From Burkholderia puraquae (lineage in GTDB: Bacteria > Pseudomonadota > Gammaproteobacteria > Burkholderiales > Burkholderiaceae), in the NCBI RefSeq assembly GCF_002099195.1, contig NZ_NBYX01000009.1, forward strand, positions 124,001 through 188,000: a stretch of 64,000 bases of DNA, in the 5' to 3' direction. This document shows, in pieces, positions 42,225 to 56,612 of this stretch. Position 1 is the first letter of the stretch; each line of letters starts with the position of its first letter. Made by a program: the position numbers and the translations under genes. A model generated the notes under the pieces. It ran no database searches, had not been told where the DNA came from, and saw nothing but the letters and a program-made list of their open reading frames with translations.

Positions 42225-42884
42225 ATGTTCGGCCACGCACTCGGCATCACGGATATCTGGACCTACGTGTTCGGCGTGATCTTCATCATCCTGCTGCCGG
42301 GGCCGAACTCGATGTATGTGCTGTCGCTCGCGGCGCAGCGCGGCGTGAAGGCCGGCTATCGCGCGGCGTGCGGCGTGTTCGTCGGCGATACGGTGCTGAT
42401 GGTGCTGTCCGCCGCCGGCGTCGCGTCGCTGCTGAAGGCGAATCCGCTGCTGTTCTCCGTCGTCAAGTACGGCGGCGCCGCGTATCTGCTCTACATCGGC
42501 ACCGGCATGCTGCGCAGCGCGTGGCAGAAGCTGCGCGCGTCGGCTCATGCGCCGGCCGACGCGCCGCCCGCGGTCGACGGCGAGCGGCCGTTCCGCAAGG
42601 CGCTGATCGTGAGCCTGCTGAATCCGAAGGCGATCCTGTTCTTCATCTCGTTCTTCATCCAGTTCGTCGACCCGGCATTCCCGCATCCCGCGCTGTCGTT
42701 CGTCGTGCTCGGGGCGATCGCGCAATGCGCGAGCTTCCTGTACCTGAGCACGCTGATCTTCGCGGGTGCGCGGCTTGCCGAGCACTTCCGCCGCCGCCGC
42801 AAGCTTGCAGCAGGCGCGGCGAGCAGCGTGGGCGGCCTGTTCATCGGTTTCTCGGTGAAGCTCGCGCTCGCCACGATGAGCTGA
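42225..42884 (+). CDS. leuE: LysE/RhtB-family amino acid exporter, LeuE-like
   Basis: A 219-residue inner-membrane exporter with six helices. [43 protein letters not shown] is the LysE-family signature and follows Leu[21 protein letters not shown] in the second half also matches. The gene sits between carA and carB, 37 bases after one and 49 before the other, so it is probably co-transcribed with them. Leucine export is the family role; a link to arginine-pathway amino acids is conceivable but unproven. Confidence 0.85.
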   Translation: MFGHALGITDIWTYVFGVIFIILLPGPNSMYVLSLAAQRGVKAGYRAACGVFVGDTVLMVLSAAGVASLLKANPLLFSVVKYGGAAYLLYIGTGMLRSAWQKLRASAHAPADAPPAVDGERPFRKALIVSLLNPKAILFFISFFIQFVDPAFPHPALSFVVLGAIAQCASFLYLSTLIFAGARLAEHFRRRRKLAAGAASSVGGLFIGFSVKLALATMS

Positions 42885-42933
42885 GCGCAGCCGGCCGACC
42901 CACGACAACGATTACTTATTGAATTCACAAGCC

Positions 42934-46188
<3,255 letters not shown>

Positions 46189-46218
46189 GCAGTCAGTTAC
46201 CTGTCGAAGCAATACGTG

Positions 46219-46278
46219 CCGCGATTAGGCGGTGTTTCCAGTGCATCGGAAGCGCGCTTAATCGCGGTGATTTTTTTT
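46219..46278 (+). terminator. Branched rho-independent terminator after carB
   Basis: CCGCGATTA (46219-46227) pairs exactly with TAATCGCGG (46259-46267). The 31-base interior can itself form a TTCC/GGAA-centred stem. Eight Ts follow three bases later (46271-46278). It separates carB from greA. Confidence 0.8.
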
Positions 46279-46306
46279 AAAGCCGTTTTTAGCGATTGAG
46301 CCGTTT

Positions 46307-46783
46307 ATGAGCACCATTCCGTTGACAAAGCGTGGCGCAGAGCAACTGCGCGATGAATTGCAGCGCCTCAAGTCCGTCGAGCGGCCGGCCGTGATCAACG
46401 CGATCGCGGAGGCCCGCGCACAGGGCGACCTGTCCGAAAACGCCGAATACGATGCCGCGAAGGAAAAGCAGGGCTTCATCGAGGGTCGTATCGCGGAAAT
46501 CGAATCGAAGCTGTCGGCCGCACAGGTCATCGATCCCACCGTGCTCGATGCCGAGGGCCGCGTGGTTTTCGCATCGACCGTCGAACTCGAGGATCTCGAG
46601 TCAGGCGACACCGTCAAGTACCAGATCGTCGGTGACGACGAAGCCGATATCGATCACGGCCTGATCTCGGTCAGCTCGCCGATCGCGCGCGCGCTGATCG
46701 GCAAGTCCGAAGGCGACGTCGCGGCCGTGCAGGCGCCGAGCGGCGTGCGCGAGTACGAAATCATCTCGGTCAGCTACATCTGA
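46307..46783 (+). CDS. greA: Transcription elongation factor GreA
   Basis: A 158-residue factor that rescues backtracked RNA polymerase by stimulating transcript cleavage. The N-terminal coiled coil carries the acidic tip [23 protein letters not shown], and the C-terminal FKBP-like domain includes [20 protein letters not shown]. The length is the family norm. It is followed after 14 bases by a DUF4149 gene, and together with yhbY, rlmE, ftsH, folP and glmM keeps a gene neighbourhood known from E. coli. Confidence 0.96.
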   Translation: MSTIPLTKRGAEQLRDELQRLKSVERPAVINAIAEARAQGDLSENAEYDAAKEKQGFIEGRIAEIESKLSAAQVIDPTVLDAEGRVVFASTVELEDLESGDTVKYQIVGDDEADIDHGLISVSSPIARALIGKSEGDVAAVQAPSGVREYEIISVSYI

Positions 46784-46797
46784 AGCGGGGCGACGTG

Positions 46798-47256
46798 ATG
46801 CCGCATCGCGTGTTCCGTCTGCTGTCGGCCGTGTGGGTCGGCAGCCTGTTGACGATCGGGTATGCGGTCGCGCCCGTGCTGTTCAAGACGCTGGAGCGGA
46901 TGACGGCCGGTTCGGTCGCCGCCCAGCTGTTCCGTATCGAGGCGATCCTCGGTGTCGTGTGCGGCGTGCTGCTGCTCGCCTTGTCGAACCAGCAGGTGCG
47001 GCGCGGCAGCAGCGAATATCGCCGCGTGCGCTGGATCGTCGCCGCGATGGTCGTGTGCGTGCTGGTCGGGTATTTCGCGCTGCAGCCGTTCATGAACGCG
47101 CTGCGGGTAGCCGCGATGGATGCCGGCACCGATATCGCGAACTCGCCGTATGCGAGCCGTTTCGGGATGCTGCACGGCGTCTCGAGCGTGTTCTACCTCG
47201 TCGAGAGTGTGCTGGGGCTGATGCTGATCTGGCGTCTGCCGGCGCGCGACGCCTGA
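46798..47256 (+). CDS. DUF4149 membrane protein
   Basis: A 152-residue protein with four hydrophobic segments: LLSAVWVGSLLTIGYAVAPVLF, AILGVVCGVLLLALS, IVAAMVVCVLVGYFALQPFMNALR and a C-terminal segment VFYLVESVLGLMLIW. This is the DUF4149 layout. ATG 46798 is preferred, although a GTG three bases ahead is also in frame. It probably shares the greA transcript. Function is unknown. It converges with yhbY across 79 bases that hold G+C hairpins (47272-47291 and 47300-47329). Confidence 0.82.
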   Translation: MPHRVFRLLSAVWVGSLLTIGYAVAPVLFKTLERMTAGSVAAQLFRIEAILGVVCGVLLLALSNQQVRRGSSEYRRVRWIVAAMVVCVLVGYFALQPFMNALRVAAMDAGTDIANSPYASRFGMLHGVSSVFYLVESVLGLMLIWRLPARDA

Positions 47257-47299
47257 CGCGAGTGCCACACAGGCCCGATCGATGCCGGGCCCGCGGGCA

Positions 47300-47329
47300 G
47301 GGCGGCGGTACGGTGGTGCCGCGCCGCCC
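47300..47329. terminator. G+C-rich hairpin between convergent DUF4149 and yhbY genes
   Basis: GGGCGGCG (47300-47307) and CGCCGCCC (47322-47329) form a stem of eight pairs, and a smaller GGCCCG/CGGGCC stem lies at 47272-47291. No T-run follows, so intrinsic termination is doubtful. Confidence 0.35.
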
Positions 47330-47335
47330 CGATGC

Positions 47336-47863
47336 TTACTTGTCCTGGAACGGACGCTTCGTGCTGGCCTGGCGCTTCTTGGCGCGCTTCACGTTACCGC
47401 CTGCCGTCACGCGCTCGTTGCCGCGCACGACGACCTTCGTCGGCTTCGGGCGGCGCACCGGGCTTGCGTTCGGCGACACCTTGACGACCTTGACGGTACG
47501 CGGTGCGCGGCCTTTCTTGTCGTCGGCGGCTTCGGCTGCGCTCGGCAGCGTGCCGGCACGACGGCCGCGGGCCGGGGCCGCTGCGGCGGCTTCGGGCTTC
47601 CAGATCACCAGCAGCTTGCCGATGTGCTGGATCGGCGCCGCGCTCAGGCGATCGCAGATCTCGTCGTAGATCGCGATGCGCTCGTCGCGCTCGTCGCCGA
47701 ACACGCGGATCTTGATCAGCTGGTGCGCGTTGAGGTGCACCTTGATTTCCGTCAGCACGGCGTCGGTCAGCCCTTCGGCGCCGATCAGCACGACGGGCTT
47801 GAGCGCATGGGCCTGGGAGCGCAGCGCGGAGCGCTCGGCGGGAGAAAGCGAAAGGGCGGGCAT
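47336..47863 (-). CDS. yhbY: YhbY/CRM-domain RNA-binding protein with basic C-terminal extension
   Basis: A 175-residue protein. The first ~95 residues are a CRM domain associated with pre-50S ribosomes: LSPAERSALRSQAHALKPVVLIGAEGLTDAVLTEIKVHLNAHQLIKIRV, with the GxxG-type loop and IGKLLVIWKP at its end. E. coli YhbY stops there (97 residues); here about 80 Lys/Arg/Ala/Pro-rich residues follow, ending in NVKRAKKRQASTKRPFQDK. The tail is probably disordered and may hold RNA. It is divergent from rlmE across 193 bases. Confidence 0.86.
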   Translation of the reverse strand: MPALSLSPAERSALRSQAHALKPVVLIGAEGLTDAVLTEIKVHLNAHQLIKIRVFGDERDERIAIYDEICDRLSAAPIQHIGKLLVIWKPEAAAAAPARGRRAGTLPSAAEAADDKKGRAPRTVKVVKVSPNASPVRRPKPTKVVVRGNERVTAGGNVKRAKKRQASTKRPFQDK

Positions 47864-48056
47864 GGAAATGTCGAAATCTAAATAAGGGCGCGCTGACTGA
47901 AAAGCGATCGCGGAAAGTTACCGCGTCAGTCGTGCGCCGAAACCACGTAAAATCGCGGCTTGGGCCTGAAAAGGGGCCGCAGCCGCGCGAAGAAGACGCG
48001 TATTATCCGCTAAAAGCGCGGCTTCACGAAGCAATTGGCAGCAATCTCTCTCTCGA

Positions 48057-48719
48057 ATGGCAAAAAACCGCTTCAACCAGCACTGGCTGCACGACCACAT
48101 CAACGACCCGTACGTCAAAATGGCGCAGCGGGAGGGCTATCGCGCGCGCGCCGCGTACAAGCTGAAGGAAATCGACGAGCAGGACAAGCTGATCCGTCCG
48201 GGCCAGGTGATCGTCGACCTCGGCGCAACGCCGGGCAGCTGGAGCCAGTATGCCCGCAACAAGCTCGCGCAGGGCAAGAAGCGTGACGCGGAACGCGAAG
48301 GCGGCATCGACGGCACGATCGTGGCGCTCGACATCCTGCCGATGGAGCCGATTGCCGACGTCCACTTCCTCCAGGGCGACTTCCGCGAGGATGAAGTCCT
48401 TCACCAGCTCGAGGAAGTGCTCGAAGGGCGCGCGGTGGACCTTGTTATTTCCGACATGGCCCCCAACCTCTCTGGCGTGGCCTCGGCGGACGCGGCGCGC
48501 ATCGAGCATCTGTGCGATCTGGCGCTCGAATTCGCACAGAATCACCTGAAGCCGGACGGTGCGCTGCTCGTGAAATGCTTTCACGGCAGCGGCTACAGCC
48601 AGATCGTCGAGAAATTCAAACAGCAGTTTAAGACCGTCGCGCCGCGCAAGCCGAAGGCGTCCCGCGACAAATCGTCCGAAACGTTCATTTTGGGTCGGCA
48701 TCTGAAACGTCCGCGCTGA
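48057..48719 (+). CDS. rlmE: 23S rRNA (uridine-2552-2'-O) methyltransferase
   Basis: A 220-residue FtsJ/RrmJ heat-shock methyltransferase that modifies U2552 in the ribosomal A loop. The K-D-K-E tetrad is present: [11 protein letters not shown] (Lys), [14 protein letters not shown] (Asp), [13 protein letters not shown] (Lys) and SSETFILGR (Glu). The SAM loop is [14 protein letters not shown]. The first residues [23 protein letters not shown] are typical. It is followed by ftsH on the same strand, as in many bacteria. Confidence 0.94.
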   Translation: MAKNRFNQHWLHDHINDPYVKMAQREGYRARAAYKLKEIDEQDKLIRPGQVIVDLGATPGSWSQYARNKLAQGKKRDAEREGGIDGTIVALDILPMEPIADVHFLQGDFREDEVLHQLEEVLEGRAVDLVISDMAPNLSGVASADAARIEHLCDLALEFAQNHLKPDGALLVKCFHGSGYSQIVEKFKQQFKTVAPRKPKASRDKSSETFILGRHLKRPR

Positions 48720-48885
48720 TGCGCAGCAGGGTGCCGCAAACGGGCTCCGGCCCTTGCCAGACAAGCGAAGCGCTATCGCGGCGGTTGTCAATGCTTATGG
48801 CGAGGGTGGTCGGACTGGATTAGAATGACCGAGGGGCGCCGCAAGGAAAATGTAGGCGCTCGTCTACGAGTGAAGGAGTGGTGCT

Positions 48886-50784
<1,899 letters not shown>

Positions 50785-50804
50785 TCTCCGCTTTAGCGCC
50801 GTTC

Positions 50805-50837
50805 ACGGGCTGGTGTGGCTTCACACCGGCCCGTTTT
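50805..50837 (+). terminator. Strong terminator between ftsH and folP
   Basis: ACGGGCTGGTGTG (50805-50817) pairs with CACACCGGCCCGT (50822-50834), 13 pairs with one G-T wobble, around a GCTT loop. TTTT follows at 50834-50837. It interrupts an otherwise conserved same-strand gene order. Confidence 0.82.
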
Positions 50838-50860
50838 GCATTCATTCACGCCAGTTTCTC

Positions 50861-51754
50861 GTGTCCGATTCCGCCGTTTCCCCATTCATTCCTGCGCCAC
50901 TCCAGTGCGGCCGCTTCGAACTGACGTTCGAACGCCCGCTCGTGATGGGCATCCTCAACGCGACGCCCGATTCGTTCTCCGACGGCGGCCGCTTCCTTGC
51001 GCGCGACGATGCGCTGCGCCAGGCCGAGCGGATGATTGCCGAAGGCGTCGACCTCCTCGATATTGGCGGCGAATCGACGCGCCCCGGCGCGCCGCCCGTG
51101 CCGCTCGACGAGGAACTCGCGCGCGTGATCCCGCTCGTCGAAGCGCTGCGGCCGCTGAACGTGCCGTTGTCGATCGATACTTACAAGCCGGCCGTGATGC
51201 GCGCGGCGCTCGCCGCAGGCGCCGACCTGATCAACGACATCTGGGGGTTTCGCCAGCCGGGTGCGATCGACGCGGTGCGCGAGGGCAACTGCGGGTTGTG
51301 TGCGATGCATATGCTCGGTGAGCCACAGACGATGCAGGTCGGCGAACCCGATTACGGCGACGTCGTGACCGACGTGCGCGATTTTCTCGCGGCGCGCGCG
51401 CAGGCGCTGCGCGATGCGGGGATTGCGCCGGAACGGATCTGTGTCGATCCCGGCTTCGGGTTCGGCAAGGCGGTCGTCGACGACAACTACGCCCTGCTGG
51501 CCGCGTTGCCGCGCACGGCACCCGCGCGGCCCGACGGGCGCGCGTATCCGATACTCGCGGGCATGTCGCGCAAGTCGATGCTCGGTGCGGTGATCGGCGG
51601 CAAGCCGCCGATGGAGCGCGTCGCGGCGAGCGTGGCAGCCGCATTGTGCGCGGTCGAGCGCGGGGCGGCGATCGTGCGCGTGCACGACGTCGCGGCGACG
51701 GTCGATGCGCTGAAAATCTGGAATGCCGTGCGCGAAGCCGCGCGGCAACGATAA
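50861..51754 (+). CDS. folP: Dihydropteroate synthase
   Basis: A 297-residue TIM-barrel enzyme joining p-aminobenzoate to the pterin in folate synthesis, the sulfonamide target. Motifs: [79 protein letters not shown] and [12 protein letters not shown], all in family order. The start is uncertain. GTG 50861 (VSDSAVSP) is favoured because it lies after the terminator; GTG 50813 would put the coding region inside the terminator stem. No strong ribosome site is seen. glmM follows after 28 bases. Confidence 0.93.
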   Translation: MSDSAVSPFIPAPLQCGRFELTFERPLVMGILNATPDSFSDGGRFLARDDALRQAERMIAEGVDLLDIGGESTRPGAPPVPLDEELARVIPLVEALRPLNVPLSIDTYKPAVMRAALAAGADLINDIWGFRQPGAIDAVREGNCGLCAMHMLGEPQTMQVGEPDYGDVVTDVRDFLAARAQALRDAGIAPERICVDPGFGFGKAVVDDNYALLAALPRTAPARPDGRAYPILAGMSRKSMLGAVIGGKPPMERVAASVAAALCAVERGAAIVRVHDVAATVDALKIWNAVREAARQR

Positions 51755-51782
51755 GTCAGAAGACGAAGGAGGAAGATTCGCT

Positions 51783-53138
51783 ATGGGACGTCGATATTTC
51801 GGCACGGACGGCATTCGCGGCACGGTGGGCGAGGCGCCCATCACGCCGGATTTCGTGTTGCGTCTCGGCTACGCGGCCGGCAAGGTGCTGGCCAGCTCGG
51901 CCGATGTCGCGGCAGGCTCGCGTCCGACCGTGCTGATCGGCAAGGACACGCGCGTGTCGGGCTACATGCTCGAAGCCGCGCTCGAGGCCGGATTCTCGGC
52001 GGCCGGCGTCGACGTGATGCTCGCCGGCCCGATGCCGACGCCGGGCGTCGCGTACCTGACGCGTGCGCTGCGCCTGTCGGCGGGTGTCGTGATCAGCGCA
52101 TCGCACAACCCGTATCACGACAACGGGATCAAGTTTTTCTCCGCTGACGGCAACAAGCTGCCGGACGACACCGAAGCCGCGATCGAAGCGTGGCTCGACA
52201 AGCCGCTCGAATGCGCGACGTCCGACGGTCTCGGCAAGGCGCGCCGCCTTGACGACGCGGCCGGCCGCTACATCGAGTTCTGCAAGAGCACGTTCCCGGC
52301 TGCGTTCAACCTGCGCGGGCTGAAGCTCGTGATCGACTGCGCGCATGGCGCCGCATACCAGATCGCGCCGCACGTGTTCCACGAACTCGGCGCGGACGTG
52401 ATCCCGATCGGCGTCGCGCCGAACGGCTTCAACATCAACGACGGCGTCGGTGCGACCGCGCCGGACGCGCTGATGCGTGCGGTGCGCGCGAATCACGCCG
52501 ATCTCGGTATCGCGCTCGACGGCGATGCGGACCGCCTGCAGGTCGTCGACTCGACCGGCCGCCTGTACAACGGCGACGAGCTGCTCTACGTGCTCGTGAA
52601 GGACCGGATCGCGACCGACGGCAAGGTCGAAGGTGCGGTCGGCACGCTGATGACGAACCTCGCCGTCGAAGTCGCGCTGCAGCGCGAGGGCGTGAAGTTC
52701 GTCCGGGCGGCAGTCGGCGACCGCTACGTGCTCGAGCAGTTGCGCGAGCACGGCTGGCAGCTCGGCGCGGAAGGCTCGGGCCACATCCTGTCGCTCGACC
52801 GCCACTCGACCGGCGACGGCATCGTGTCGGCGCTGCTCGTGCTGGCCGCGCTGAAGCGCAGCGGCCAGACCCTCGCGCAGATGCTCGATGGCGTCACGCT
52901 GTTCCCGCAGAAGCTGATCAACGTGAGGATGAAGCCGGGCGCCGACTGGAAGGGCAGCACGTCGATTCGCGCCGCGATCGACGCCGCCGAAGCCGCACTC
53001 GCCGGCAGCGGCCGCGTGCTGATCCGCGCATCGGGCACGGAGCCCGTGCTGCGTGTGATGGTCGAAGCGCAGCAGGCGGCTGATGCAGTCCGCCATGCGG
53101 AGATGATCGCCGACGCGGTACGCGCGGCGACGACCTGA
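51783..53138 (+). CDS. glmM: Phosphoglucosamine mutase
   Basis: A 451-residue enzyme converting glucosamine-6-phosphate to glucosamine-1-phosphate for peptidoglycan and LPS precursors. The active loop [12 protein letters not shown] holds the phosphorylated Ser107 (by comparison with E. coli Ser102). The metal loop [14 protein letters not shown], the sugar loop [11 protein letters not shown] and the phosphate loop [15 protein letters not shown] are intact. AAGGAGGAAGA ahead of ATG 51783 gives a strong start. Confidence 0.96.
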   Translation: MGRRYFGTDGIRGTVGEAPITPDFVLRLGYAAGKVLASSADVAAGSRPTVLIGKDTRVSGYMLEAALEAGFSAAGVDVMLAGPMPTPGVAYLTRALRLSAGVVISASHNPYHDNGIKFFSADGNKLPDDTEAAIEAWLDKPLECATSDGLGKARRLDDAAGRYIEFCKSTFPAAFNLRGLKLVIDCAHGAAYQIAPHVFHELGADVIPIGVAPNGFNINDGVGATAPDALMRAVRANHADLGIALDGDADRLQVVDSTGRLYNGDELLYVLVKDRIATDGKVEGAVGTLMTNLAVEVALQREGVKFVRAAVGDRYVLEQLREHGWQLGAEGSGHILSLDRHSTGDGIVSALLVLAALKRSGQTLAQMLDGVTLFPQKLINVRMKPGADWKGSTSIRAAIDAAEAALAGSGRVLIRASGTEPVLRVMVEAQQAADAVRHAEMIADAVRAATT

Positions 53139-53591
53139 CGCGCAGGCCGGGCGCGGGGCGGTCAAACGCCCGCGCGCCGGCTTTCCGCTGAACCGGCATG
53201 CGGCGCCTTCGGGGCGCCGCGATTTCGTCAGACGCAAAGGTTTGCGATACCTATAAGAAGGGTTCGTCGATCACCGTACTCCGGGGGCGAAAAATCGTCG
53301 GACCCCTGATATCGGGCCCGCCACGCGTGGCGGCTTTCCGTGCCGCCGACACTGCGCTACGATCCGCTCGTACCCACGTGAAACGGTTCGTCTCCCGTCC
53401 CTTCCAGGGCAGGCAATTCTTGCCGCCATTGCCGTTCCGGTGCCGTCCGGGCGCAGCCCACGCCCCCCTGATACTCCCTTTCAACCAGTCATGTTACTGT
53501 CACGCCAGTTTCATCGATTGTCACATTACCGTCATGAGGAGCCCCTAACCTTCGCGGTGCCGTAGTCATCCGCTCACACACTGGAGGTCTC
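53139..53591. other. glmM-pstS intergenic region with hairpins and Pho regulon control sites
   Basis: 453 bases without a gene. The left part carries the hairpin GCGGCGCC/GGCGCCGC (53200-53220), which may end glmM, and the exact 16-bp palindrome CCGCCACGCGTGGCGG (53318-53333) followed by CTTT. The right part contains the Pho box array (53486-53535) and the pstS ribosome site GGAGG. Confidence 0.6.
53486..53535 (+). promoter_or_regulatory. Extended Pho box (PhoB-binding direct repeats) of the pst operon
   Basis: Five copies of the 7-bp PhoB half-site (consensus CTGTCAY) recur at about 11-bp spacing: CAGTCAT at 53486, CTGTCAC at 53497, GTTTCAT at 53508, TTGTCAC at 53518 and CCGTCAT at 53529. 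The array ends 56 bases before pstS, as expected for PhoB-activated promoters under phosphate starvation. Confidence 0.85.
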
Positions 53592-54626
53592 ATGAAATTG
53601 ATGCAAACCGCGATTGCCGGCCTGGCTGGCGCGCTTTTCGCCGTCGCCGCCCACGCTGCCGACATCACGGGCGCAGGCAGCACGTTCGCGATGCCGATCT
53701 ATACGAAATGGGCTGCTGACTACCAGCAGACCGGCGGCGCGAAGGTCAACTATCAAGGTATCGGTTCGTCGGGCGGCCTGAAGCAGATCGTCGCGAAGAC
53801 GGTCGATTTTGCCGGTTCGGACGCTCCGCTGAAGGATGAAGAGCTCGCGAAGGAAGGCCTGTTCCAGTTCCCGACGGTGGTCGGCGGCGTGGTGCCCGTC
53901 GTCAACGTGCCGGGCGTGAAGGCCGGTGAACTGACGCTGTCGGGCCCGGTGCTCGGCGACATCTACCTCGGCAAGATCAAGAAGTGGAACGACCCGGCGA
54001 TCGCAGCGCTGAACCCGAAGGTCAAGCTGCCGGACACGGACATCGCCGTGGTTCGCCGTGCTGACGGCTCGGGCACGAGCTTCATCTGGACGAACTACCT
54101 GTCGAAGGTCAACGACGAGTGGAAGTCGAAGATTGGCGAAGGCACGACGGTCAACTGGCCGACGGGCACGGGCGGCAAGGGCAACGACGGCGTGGCAGCC
54201 TTCGTGCAGCGCCTGCCGGGCGCAGTCGGCTACGTCGAATGGGCGTACGCTAAGAAGAACAACATGGTCTACACGGCCCTGAAGAACTCGACGGGCACGG
54301 TGGTCGAGCCGAAGACGGAAACGTTCAAGGCCGCTGCTGCCGGCGCGAACTGGTCGAAGTCGTTCTACCAGATCCTGACGAACCAGCCGGGCAAGGAAGC
54401 ATGGCCGGTCGTCGGCGCGACGTTCGTGCTGCTGCACGCCAAGCAGGAAAAGCCGGAGCAGGGCGCGGAAACGCTGAAGTTCTTCAGCTGGGCGTTCAAG
54501 AACGGCGAGAAGGCTGCTGACAGCCTGGACTACATCTCGCTGCCGCCGGCAGTCGAAGCGGAAATCCGCAAGCAGTGGAAGGTCAAGGTGACGGACGCGT
54601 CGGGCAAGTCGGTCGCCGCCGAGTAA
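53592..54626 (+). CDS. pstS: Phosphate-binding periplasmic protein PstS
   Basis: A 344-residue high-affinity phosphate receptor. The signal peptide ends at AAHAAD, followed by the conserved [20 protein letters not shown]. Phosphate-contacting segments [22 protein letters not shown] and [17 protein letters not shown] are present. The start has GGAGG just upstream. It heads the pst-pho operon behind the Pho box array and is separated from pstC by 94 bases with two hairpins. Confidence 0.95.
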   Translation: MKLMQTAIAGLAGALFAVAAHAADITGAGSTFAMPIYTKWAADYQQTGGAKVNYQGIGSSGGLKQIVAKTVDFAGSDAPLKDEELAKEGLFQFPTVVGGVVPVVNVPGVKAGELTLSGPVLGDIYLGKIKKWNDPAIAALNPKVKLPDTDIAVVRRADGSGTSFIWTNYLSKVNDEWKSKIGEGTTVNWPTGTGGKGNDGVAAFVQRLPGAVGYVEWAYAKKNNMVYTALKNSTGTVVEPKTETFKAAAAGANWSKSFYQILTNQPGKEAWPVVGATFVLLHAKQEKPEQGAETLKFFSWAFKNGEKAADSLDYISLPPAVEAEIRKQWKVKVTDASGKSVAAE

Positions 54627-54642
54627 GCATTGCAGCGGTTCG

Positions 54643-54702
54643 CTGCCCGGCCGCGCCGGTCGGGCAGTGTGTGCGGTAAAGCCGGGCGTTACGGCGCCCG
54701 GC
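54643..54702 (+). promoter_or_regulatory. Twin intercistronic hairpins between pstS and pstC
   Basis: CTGCCCGGCC (54643-54652) pairs with GGTCGGGCAG (54658-54667), one wobble. GCCGGGCG (54681-54688) pairs with CGCCCGGC (54695-54702). Neither has a T-run. They probably protect the 3' end of the pstS message or attenuate readthrough, so that more PstS than permease is made. Confidence 0.6.
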
Positions 54703-54720
54703 AATCAAAAGCAGGCACCC

Positions 54721-55707
54721 ATGTCTGATATTTCCTATACGTCCTCACGGTCCGCCGACGTTGCGCAGCAACGCGCGCCGAGCCGCCTCGGGGATGTCGT
54801 ATTCGGCGGTCTTGCACGGCTTGCCGCCGTCGTGACCCTGCTGCTGCTCGGCGGGATCATCGTTTCCCTGATCATCGCGTCGATGCCGACCATCCAGAAG
54901 TTCGGCCTCGGCTTCCTGTGGCAATCCGAGTGGGATCCCAACTCGGACATCTACGGCGCGCTCGTGCCGATCTACGGCACGATCGTCACGTCGGTCATCG
55001 CGCTCGTCATCGCCGTGCCGGTCAGCTTCGGCATCGCGCTGTTCCTTACCGAGCTCTCGCCCGTGTGGCTGCGCCGCCCGCTCGGCATCGCGATCGAACT
55101 GCTCGCCGCGATTCCGTCGATCGTGTACGGCATGTGGGGCCTGCTCGTATTCGCGCCGATCTTCGCGGAATATTTCCAGAAGCCGCTCGGCCACCTGTTC
55201 AAGGATGTCTGGATTATCGGCCCGCTTACCGCCGGCCCGCCGATCGGTATCGGCATCCTGGCAGCGGGCGTGATCCTCGCGATCATGATCATCCCGTACA
55301 TCGCATCGGTGATGCGTGACGTGTTCGAAGTCACGCCCGTGCTGCTGAAAGAGTCGGCGTACGGGATTGGCTGCACGACCTGGGAAGTGATGTGGAAGGT
55401 CGTGCTGCCCTATACGAAGACCGGCGTGATCGGCGGCGTGATGCTCGGCCTCGGCCGCGCGCTCGGCGAGACGATGGCCGTGACCTTCGTGATCGGCAAC
55501 ACGAACCTGCTCGACAGCGTGTCGCTGTTCGCACCGGGCAACAGCATCACGTCGGCACTGGCAAACGAATTCGCGGAGGCGCAACCGGGCCTGCATACGT
55601 CCGCGCTGATGGAACTGGGCCTGATCCTGTTCGTGATCACGTTCATCGTGCTGTCCATCTCCAAACTGCTGCTGCTTCGTCTCGAGAAGGGAGAGGGCAA
55701 GAAATGA
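54721..55707 (+). CDS. pstC: Phosphate ABC transporter permease PstC
   Basis: A 328-residue inner-membrane permease with six core helices. Family landmarks are [48 protein letters not shown] and the EAA loop [32 protein letters not shown] 54721 gives the PstC N-terminus. Its stop overlaps the pstA start (ATGA). It partners PstA to form the phosphate channel. Confidence 0.94.
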   Translation: MSDISYTSSRSADVAQQRAPSRLGDVVFGGLARLAAVVTLLLLGGIIVSLIIASMPTIQKFGLGFLWQSEWDPNSDIYGALVPIYGTIVTSVIALVIAVPVSFGIALFLTELSPVWLRRPLGIAIELLAAIPSIVYGMWGLLVFAPIFAEYFQKPLGHLFKDVWIIGPLTAGPPIGIGILAAGVILAIMIIPYIASVMRDVFEVTPVLLKESAYGIGCTTWEVMWKVVLPYTKTGVIGGVMLGLGRALGETMAVTFVIGNTNLLDSVSLFAPGNSITSALANEFAEAQPGLHTSALMELGLILFVITFIVLSISKLLLLRLEKGEGKK

Positions 55708-56597
55708 GCGAGCCCATCATGAATTTCCCCGGGCCGGACGGCGCCGTGCTCGAAGCGATGCGCAACCGCTTGCAGCGCAAGCGCAAGGCCGTGAACGCGA
55801 TCGCGCTGGCCGCATCGCTCGGCGCGATGGCGTTCGGCCTGCTGTGGCTCGTGTGGATTCTCTACACGACGGTGCATCTCGGCGTCAGCGGCCTGTCGCT
55901 GCAACTGTTCACGGAATCGACGCCGGCACCGAACACGGAAGGCGGCGGTCTCGCGAACGCGATCGTCGGCAGCCTGCTGCTGTGCGGTTTCGGCACGCTG
56001 GTCGGCACGCCGATCGGCATCCTCGCGGGCGTCTATCTCGCCGAATACGGCCAGAAGAACCTGCTGGCGAGCACGATCCGCTTCATCAACGACATCCTGC
56101 TGTCCGCGCCGTCGATCGTCATCGGCCTGTTCGTGTACGCGATCGTCGTCGCGAAGTCGGGTCGCTTCTCGGGCTGGGCCGGCGTGATCGCGCTCGCCCT
56201 GCTGCAGATCCCGATCGTGATCCGCACGACCGAGAACATGCTGAAGCTCGTGCCGAACGCGCTGCGCGAAGCGGCCTTCGCGCTCGGCACGCCGAAGTGG
56301 CGCATGGTGCTGAAGATCACGCTGCGCGCATCGGTCGGCGGGATCGTGACGGGTGTGCTGCTCGCCATCGCCCGGATCGCCGGCGAAACGGCGCCGCTGC
56401 TGTTCACGGCCCTGTCGAACCAGTTCTTCTCGTGGGATATGGGCCAGCCGATGGCGAACCTGCCCGTCACGATCTACAAGTTCGCGATGAGCCCGTTCGC
56501 GGAATGGCAGTCGCTCGCATGGGCGGGCGTGTTCCTGATTACGCTCGGGGTGCTCGGACTCAACATCCTGGCGCGCTCGATCTTCTCGAAAAAGTAA
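55704..56597 (+). CDS. pstA: Phosphate ABC transporter permease PstA
   Basis: A 297-residue permease. Seen: [20 protein letters not shown] (first helix), [65 protein letters not shown] and the EAA loop [28 protein letters not shown]. All match PstA. The start overlaps pstC by four bases with GGAGAGGG just upstream, so both permeases are made together. Confidence 0.94.
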   Translation: MSEPIMNFPGPDGAVLEAMRNRLQRKRKAVNAIALAASLGAMAFGLLWLVWILYTTVHLGVSGLSLQLFTESTPAPNTEGGGLANAIVGSLLLCGFGTLVGTPIGILAGVYLAEYGQKNLLASTIRFINDILLSAPSIVIGLFVYAIVVAKSGRFSGWAGVIALALLQIPIVIRTTENMLKLVPNALREAAFALGTPKWRMVLKITLRASVGGIVTGVLLAIARIAGETAPLLFTALSNQFFSWDMGQPMANLPVTIYKFAMSPFAEWQSLAWAGVFLITLGVLGLNILARSIFSKK

Positions 56598-56612
56598 CGG
56601 CGGAGCAATCCG

